From Monodelphis domestica (taxonomy: Eukaryota > Chordata > Mammalia > Didelphimorphia > Didelphidae): a stretch of DNA of 64,000 nucleotides. The stretch lies in assembly GCF_027887165.1 (NCBI RefSeq), contig NC_077228.1, positions 184,847,643 to 184,911,642 of the forward strand. Reading direction: 5' to 3'. A program made the position numbers and the translations under genes. Under the pieces are notes generated by a model. The model saw nothing but the letters and a program-made list of their open reading frames with translations, did no database searches and was not told the DNA's origin. Shown in pieces: positions 22,301 to 31,300 of the stretch (the first letter of the stretch is position 1; each line of letters opens with the position of its first letter).

Positions 22301-25300
22301 AACAGGGCAAAATGACTTGCCCAGGGTCACACAGCTAGTGAGTGTCTGAGGCCAGGTTTAAACTCATGATTATGTGTCTTTCTGACTCCAGGCCTGAAAT
22401 CATTTATCTTGTCTTCCCAAATACAATGTTCATATGTTCTTTTGGTCCCCACCTATGATATATTGAAAGCTCTCAGTTAAGGAAATTCTCCACCAAGGCA
22501 AATTAGCATCTATTCAGGAACATATGGCCCAGGGAAGACTTCCTAGGAGTACAGAAATCTTTAAATAAATTACCAATGCCACCCAGCCAGGATGGGAGGC
22601 ACCTGAACCCAAATCAACTCTCTGCAGATGAAGTCATCTTACTGGATTGTAGAAAGACAAAACCAACAGTTTCTGTTTAAAGCCTGCCTTTACAGAAGGA
22701 TAGAAAGAAATGGCATTTATACCTGAGAAGCCCTCAAAGAACTCACGAACAGCTCACAAATGAGGTCATTTGGTAGCTCTTTTTAAAAGGATACATCTCT
22801 GTTGGACACAGGGAAGGGATATTTCACCTCCCAGTAGATGACCATCTTCCCACAGATCTCTTTTTCATAGAGTTCTATGAGATAAAAAAGGAAGAAAACA
22901 AGTTAAGAATACTCTTTGGCCTAGCCTCCTAATTGGTAGATATATGAAAGTTACGAGATTATGACCCTTAAGGCCACAGAAGTCTTGGAAATCACCTAGT
23001 TCAACTCTCTCATTTGAGAGAGAAGGAAGTAGACGTCATCCAAGGTCACATGAACTCTTCAATGGTAAGAACCCAGATTCAGTTGAGAGTCTTCTGACTC
23101 TAAATATGGTTCATTACACAGTATAATAAATAATAAGGGGGGGGAATTCAAATGCTGGGTTCACTTCCTGAAGAAGCCTGCACTAGTGACGGTTAAGATG
23201 AGGGCATATCCTCGACGTTTCTAAAGTCTCTTCCAACACTAATGATCTCTGACCATGGAATTCTAGAAAGCATTGAATCAATTATACTACAAGAAGAGGC
23301 ATTCAAAACAGACAACAGGTAGGGAAGGGGAAGGGCTAAGGTATGGAAGTGGGAAGAGGAGAAATAAGCTTAAAGCAAAACATGTATATACCATTGAATT
23401 TCTCAGTGCTCAATATAGTTTCAAAGATTATTATGTGGCAGCAGATAGGGTAATGGGCTCTACTAGCAATCAGGAAGCCTCCTTTTCATGAGTTCAAATT
23501 CATCCTCAGACATTTACTAGCAGTATGATCCTGAGCAAGTCACAATAATCCTTTCTTGCCTCAGGTTCCACACTTTTAAAATGAGCTAGAGAATGAAATT
23601 GCAAACCACTCCAGTATCTTTACCAAGAAAACCCCAAATATAGTCATGAAGAGGCAGACATGACTGAAATGACTGAACAACAAATAAAAAGTCTGTAGAC
23701 AGTAGATGAATTTCTGATGAATTTCTAGTATTGCTGACTTAATATTATTGATTGACTGGCAGAGTGAGTATCTGCACTGAGATTTCTTCGCACCAGTAAT
23801 TTATCTAGACTCCCCTCTCTACTCTCCATCCATATACCACCCCCCACAAAAAACCCAACTTAACAAGAGCTGACCATTTTTTATGCTATAGACTCACTTT
23901 TCAACCTGGGATATTGTTCCAGAGATGAAAAACTAAAACTATTTTGTGGTTGAAGTTTTTTTTTTCTACTTTTAAAAAAAAGTCATGATTTCCACCAGAG
24001 GTCACCAGAGCATCAGTGTTTTACTTAGGGGAATTTTTCTTTCTTCAGTTCCAAATATTTCTTAACAATCTTTTACTTTTGTATAAAATCCTGCCATCCA
24101 GTTAGTGAATATTTTCAAGTGGGCATGTTCCTAGGCAGTTTGATTGTGCTAGCAAAATAATGAAGGATTCTCCAGTGGTTGAGTGTCAAGTAGAGGCCCC
24201 CAAAGTTCCAGAAGGATAAAACCAGACAGATGCAAAGCTGCAAACATAAAGAAAGACATTCTCCTATTAGAGCAAAACACCCATTAGAACTAGAACTATT
24301 GTCTCCATGTTTCAAGAGGATGGTACCACATAAGCTGAAGGCCATGGGGCTTTGGGGAGAAGAGGCAATTTGTTGTTCCTGTTTGCCTTTTCTCAAAGTT
24401 GATCTCTATCCCACTTCCCAGGTTAGGGGATTAAGACAACAGGAAATCCAGAATCATTTGAAAATAACCATAAAAATAATAATAACAACAACCACAGTGC
24501 TGAATATAAGCCAGGCACTGTGCTAAATTCATTTACCTCATTCCATCTTCACAATGATCCTGGGAGGAAGGTACTATTATTATCGTAATTTTACAAATGA
24601 GCAAACTGAGGCAAACAAGAGTAAAAATTTGCCCAGGTTATTAGGTAAGGGTTATTAAGAGTATTCACTAGAAAAACTAAATACAGCCAACAGAGTTTGA
24701 TCATTCATTCAATAAGCATTTAATAAGGACCTATTGTATGAATATTATCCTAGATGTTGACTCTAGTGGGAGAAAGAGTAGGTGAAAATCTGAAGAGATA
24801 TGGCACTAGATTCCTATCCTCAGGAATGTTAATATCAGGGCAATTTATTCAGGTAATAGGATATAAGCAGAAAGCTCTAATAAATAATGTTACATTTATA
24901 CCATATAATATTTATTAGTTTACATATTACTGTATCATGGTTACATGTGGAGTTTTTGTGGGGTTATTTTTGGACTAACCCTCTGATTTCATGGACATAT
25001 TATAATCTTAGGACATTTTCTAGGGACACATAAAGGTTAAGTGACTCACTGAGGGCCACACAGCCAGTTTGTATCAGAATCAAGATTTGAACACAGGTCT
25101 TCCTGGCTACAAGTCTAGCTATCTATCTAGTAGTAGGCCAAGTTGCCCCAAAATTGCCGTCTATCCAAAAACTGTCATATAGGTTCCTTAGGGAACTTGG
25201 GGTTATTTTAAAGAAAAGATAAGAAGATAACTTTTTTGGCATAGAATGAAAGAGAAAAGCTACAAAGTTAACAAAGTAATACTGATATCATGTAGTAGTT

Positions 25301-28300
25301 GGATAGGAAAAGAAAGGAGGTGGGAGCAAAGCAGGGGAGTAGACCTGCTACCTACCAAACAGAGCAAAAGATCTAAAAAGATACTGCATAGGGAAAGATC
25401 ATCTTTGAAGATAGAATATCAACAAATCAAGGCAGGAAAGGGGAAAGGAATATGCATTGTACTTTAAAGTGACTAAAGATAGGTCTTTGAAGGCTAAAAA
25501 CAATTAGCTTACTTAATGTGTTTTGGAAACTGCCCAGATATATAAGCCTTTTAAAAGGAAAGTACAAATTGTCAATAGAACCAAAGATCAAGTGCTAGAT
25601 GAGACCTCGGAAGCAATATAAGCCCAGAATCACAGAGATTCAGAGCTGGGAGAGTCTTCAGCGGGAAGTTTGGGATAGTTAAATGACTGGCCTAAGATCA
25701 CACAAATAATGTTAGAAGCTAAGTGTCCTATAACACCCAGTATGCTAAAAGCCAAGTTTGAAATAAGCAAATTATCCAAATAGTTCAGTTTCCTATTATT
25801 TGGACACTAATTGAAACAATTGCATTTTGGCCCAAAGTACCTAGATGACTGAAGCTAATCTGTATTTTGCTTTAATTACTTCCTCTTTTCAGTACTTCAA
25901 GAATCTATCATTTCTGGGTCAACTAGGTAGCTCAATTGATTGAAAGCCAAGCAGAGAAATAAGAGCTCCTGGGTTCAAATATGATTCAGATACTTACTGG
26001 CTGTAAATAAAAGTAGTAAATATACTAATATACTATTTTTAGTCACCCGGGGGATTTGGCAAGTCAATTGGCTCTTACTCCAACAAGACAAACCTTTTAC
26101 TCCTCCTAATTGATGTAATCCTCCTAACTGATTCTCTATCCCAGTCATTCACTTCCACTTTTCTGGTACTTCTTTCCTCAAGTTTCCTCCAACCACTCTT
26201 AGCTAAAAGTCTTACCCTCATATTTCCCCTATGAAAATTAGTCATGTGCCATGAGTTCTTTCTTCACTTCCTCTCATTTAATGTTTATCTGATTTAAATC
26301 ATCTCATTATACCTTTCCCTTTACTCAAGTTTCTGATGAAGAATTGACCTTCTCATTTCCAAGGTCAGTCCTTCTATATGAATCTTTGATATCATCTCTC
26401 TTCCCATGTTTTCCAGCAGACTATCACTCCAATTTTCATCCCACTACACAGTAATCTCCATTCTCTATCTGCTAATTCTCTTCCATCTGTCTATGAAAAT
26501 GCTGATCCTTAAATAATCCTAACTAGATCCTACCAACCCTATTAACTATTGTCCTATATCTCCTGTTCACTTTCCCAGCTAAACTTCTTGAAAAAGCCAT
26601 CTAAACTAAGTACTACTTCTCACTTTCTTTTAAAACCTCTGCACTCTGGCTTCTGACCTCTTTAATCAATGGAAATGTTATTCTCAAAAGTCATTAGTAA
26701 TCTCTTTCATTACCTAACATACTGGACTTTTATCAATTCTCATCCTTTTGGAACTGTATTGCATTTTACATTATTGATTGTCTTCTCCTAGGTATTCTCT
26801 TTTCTGTTTGGTTTTTTTTGTTGTTGTTGTTGTTTTTTTAAATGATGCTTTTCTCTCCTGGTTCTCTTCCTACCTGTCACTGGTTGTTCATTCTCAGGCT
26901 TCTTTACTATGTCTCCACTTACGTTATGCTTACTAGATGTGGCTCTACGCCAAGGTTCTATCTTTAATCCCTTTATGTTTTCACTCTAGACCATCTAATT
27001 TGGTCATCTCATCAATTACCATGTTTTCGATTATTATCTCCTTAGAGATGATCCCCATATTTCTAGCTCTAACTTCTCTCTTAAACTTCAATCTGAAGTC
27101 ATCAACTTCATGTTTCACATTTACATAGGCATGTGAAATTCCACCTCACTCCAAAGCAGAACTTATTATCATCTTCTCCCAAACCTTCCCTTTTTTTAAT
27201 AATTAAAGTTTATTTCTTTCAATTAATTAACATAAGCCATTTTCTCCCTCTTTGAGAAAAAAGAAATACAAAACCTCTTATAAACACATATAATCAAGCA
27301 AAAAAATTCCCACATTGGTCTTGTCCAAGCAGGTCTCAATCTTTCTTTGAATCTATCACTCCTCCTTCAGGAAGTAAGTTTGTTTCATCATGAGTCTTAT
27401 GGAATTATGGCTGATCAATAAGTTGATCAAAGAAACTCTCCCCTCTTCCAAATGCTCCCATTTCTATTGAGGATACCATCATAATTTCTGATATCCAGGG
27501 TTCACAACCTTGCCAATAAATCTTTGATTCCCTACTCTTTCTTATCCTACATATTCAATCATTCCTTGAAATCTTATCATTTCTATCTCTACATTGCTTG
27601 CATATGTGCCCTTCTCTCTTCCACTGAGCTCTGGTCTCTACCCAACAAATGACCTTGTTCCCCTGGAGCTGCAAGTTCTAGAGTTCTAGTGATCCTCTTG
27701 ACCCTGGAACCGTGACTCTGGCCCACTGCTCTCCTCTGGCTAAAAATGCTAGTGCTTCTTTCTTCCTTGGACCTGAGACCAAAGTCCCTACTCCCACAAA
27801 TACTCTCCTCCACCCTGGAATTGTGACTAGGGCCCTAACACCCTGCACCTGTAAGCACTAATGCTCCCAGAGCTGTAATCCAGAACTGCATATAACAATG
27901 CAGCAAGATCTTGCAGCCATTGCCAGCAAAGGATCCCTTGGAAGCTCTTTCTGACCAATTCACTAATCTCCTTACCATCTCTAGGCTAGGAGCTCTTAAA
28001 GCTATTGATTAGGAATTTACATCGAAACGGGAGAGACAAAATGCAAATGCATGCAGTAGTTTTATATGATGTATACAAAGTTATTTTACAAAGGAAGTTA
28101 CTGTTTATAATACTGCATGGGAAGATAATATTCGTAACCCCTAAGAACTTTATCATTATTAAGGAAGTCAGGAGTATATACACGCAAAAAGCACTGCTGT
28201 GAGTTGACAATAATAGGATGATTCCCTTCCAACACCTCAAAAAAAAAAAAGAAGCCTCCATTAAATTTCCTCTATATCCAATGGAAAATATATGGGAAAA

Positions 28301-31300
28301 GATGAGCAAGAGTCATACTAGATGAGATGAAATGGCTAAGATATAATGTGCTCTGATGGAGGGAATATTCACTTCAGTGATCCATCAAAGTAACTTCTGA
28401 AAATCATAATATCACAGATTTTTAGGGGTAAAGGATCCTGAGCACTTAGCATATGGCAAGGTCTTACAGTAAGTGTTTGCTGATAAATGCCTGTTGATTG
28501 AAATAGGTGTGGAAAGGAGCTTAAAGTTATGTCAGGAAGGCTACCTAGTCCAATCGTTTCATTTGACAGATGAGGAAATTGAGGCATAAAATGGCTAAGA
28601 ACTTGCCTACAATCACATAGTTAGTATCCTATGTGAGATTTGAGCCCAAGTTTTCCTAAAACCTCAAGTCCAGTGCTTTATCTACTGGTTTCTTTTCTTT
28701 TCTTTTTTTTCCAAATGTGTGTGCCTGCAAAATATATACACATACAAACACACAGAGTAGATAACATTATGTGAATCTTAAATGGTGACCTAATGAAAGG
28801 CATCTTTCAGTCTATCATCCCCAGATCCAGAATTTAAGTTTAAAAAAATGTAAGAGTTGCAAATAACCTATTGTAATTAGGTTAAAATATACAGTCTGAG
28901 TTAATGGCAAATAAACTTTTCTGATCTAATGCCTCAAGAGATTTCAAGACTGTTGGCCCATCTCACAGTGATTCTTACAACCTGGGAGGCATTGATCAAG
29001 ATGATGCTTTTAAACCTTGCCAAGTGTGGAAACACATCCAAGAGAAAAGGGCCATACCAAGCCATTATAGCCTCATGTCTTTGGCTCTTCAGCTGTTGGG
29101 GAAGTCACCTACACACTTACTGAATAATACAATACTCAGCCCAAGTCAATACCAAGCAACAAAAGGCATATGGACAGTGTTCAAGTATGTCCTGGCATTT
29201 TAGCAAACCTGCCATGTTAAAATCCAGATTAAGGAAGCATGAACAAGAAGGGAATTTACTTGGTTCATTGGAAACTTCCCCATGGTTTTCCTTTTTGAAG
29301 GAATCTATCCAGAATCCATAAAATGTAATTCAATTTATATACAGATACATTCCTGCTACATAAAAGCATATGCATATCCATAATTTTTAAGAAGGAAAGT
29401 GAAACTAATACACTGCTAATAGAGTTGTGAATTAATCCAACCAAGGGCAACTTGGAATTATGCTCAAAGGGCTTTAAAAGAATGCCTGCCCTGGGTCTCT
29501 ATCCCAAAGAGATCATAAGGAAAAATACTTGTCCAAAATATTTATAGCCACACTCTTTATGTTGGCAAAAAATTGGAAAATGAGAGCTTGCCCTTTGATT
29601 GGGGAGTGGATGAACAAATTGTGGTATCTGTTGGTGATGGAATATTATTGTATTAAAAGGAATAATGAACTGGAGGAATTCCACATGAACTAGAACAACC
29701 TCCAGGAGTCGGTGCAGAGTGAGAGGAGCAGAACCAGGAGAACATTATACACAGCGACATACACTGTGGCACAATTGAATGTAATGGACTTCTCTACTAG
29801 TTGCAATGCAATGATCCAGGACAGTTCTGAAGAACTTATGAGAAAGAACACTATCCACATTGTAATGGAGGAATTAGTTGATGATAAAAAGGGATAGAGG
29901 AGGAATGGATATCTTCCCCCTCAAACCAGGATCCAGGAAAGGCAGCTAGTATTTGAAGCTGGCCCAGAAAGAGGAGAGAAGGAGTGAGTAGTTTCCCCCT
30001 TCAGACTTCCCTCCTCAGCTATGGCTGTTTCCCTACACTGGCTCTTGACTTCCTCCACTAGTAGAGCCTAAAGGTTTCTTCTCAGGGAGATTACTCTTCC
30101 CCTTCAAGCTGGCCCATTCACATTGGAGTCACTTTGGGGAAAAGACAACACTTTATTATAGACTAAGTCAGCTGGGGTAACACAAAGAAAATGGCTGGCA
30201 GGAAGGGAACTGGTGAGGAAAATGGGGGAGGTGTCCCTAACTAACTACCCCCTTTTCTCTCCCTCCTCAAGTTGGGGAAGCCAGCCCTTTGCAGCAGTGG
30301 GCCACCTGAGAGAGTCAGGTTTGGCTGGCCCTGGTCTTGTCCCACTGGCCACAATTCAGACCCAGGGCACCAGGAGCTGTGAGACAAGTTTAACAGAGGC
30401 TCAATGTCTTCTTCAGTGGTCACTTCAGTTAGGAATTAGTGGGGGAAAGGATATCCTGTCACCAGGAGAGGAAAAAGGTGAATATCTCCTCAGGAGAAAA
30501 GTCTTAGCCAGACTTCCCTCCTAGGCTTCTCAAGGCTGAGAGAAATCTAACTGAATCTCAGTCAGAACCTTCTGGCTTCTCAAAATTCCAGAACTCCTGG
30601 GGTCCCTCCCCCATCAAGGTGAGCAGATTCAGCTCAGTCTGCCACTCTTCCTTGAGTGCAAAACCTCTGTCACAACATCCAGAGAAAGAATTGTGGGAGT
30701 AGAAATGCAGAAGAAAAACATATGATCGATCACATGGTTCAATGGGGATATGATTGGGAGCTTTAATAGGTCACTCTACTAAAAATATGAATAATATGGA
30801 AATAGACCTTAAACAATTATACATGTAAAACCCAGTGGAATTGCTTGTCAGCTCAGGGAGGAGGAAAGGAAGAAGGGAAGTAAAGAATATGAATCATGTA
30901 ACCATGAACAAATATTCTAAATAAATATTTTTTCTTAAAAAAGAAGGAAAGGGAAAGAAAAAGAAAAAAGGAGAAGAGAGAATAGTTGGGAATGACCTCT
31001 GATAAAAGAAATGTGGATCTCATGGAATAAGGAAGATTAGTCCTGAGGTCTTCGAATTTCAATCATCCCTCTGATAGAATACTAGCACTATGAATGTGGA
31101 CACTTTTCCTTTTTTCTTTTGTCTTTCAATTCCCAGCCCCTAACACAATATCTTGTAGGTGCTCAAAAATGCTTACTAAATGGAATTCACCTTGCAGGAC
31201 CCGAAGAGGAATTTTTAAATCCCCACTGCTGCATGAAATATTTCTATTTTCCCCTTAACTCCATATTCCTTCTCTCTTCTCCCTTCTTATCCTTAATAAC

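Noticed and set aside
29861..30674. Coding exon (open frame 30213-30524)
   Set aside because: The frame lies wholly in a solo LTR bounded by a target-site duplication.
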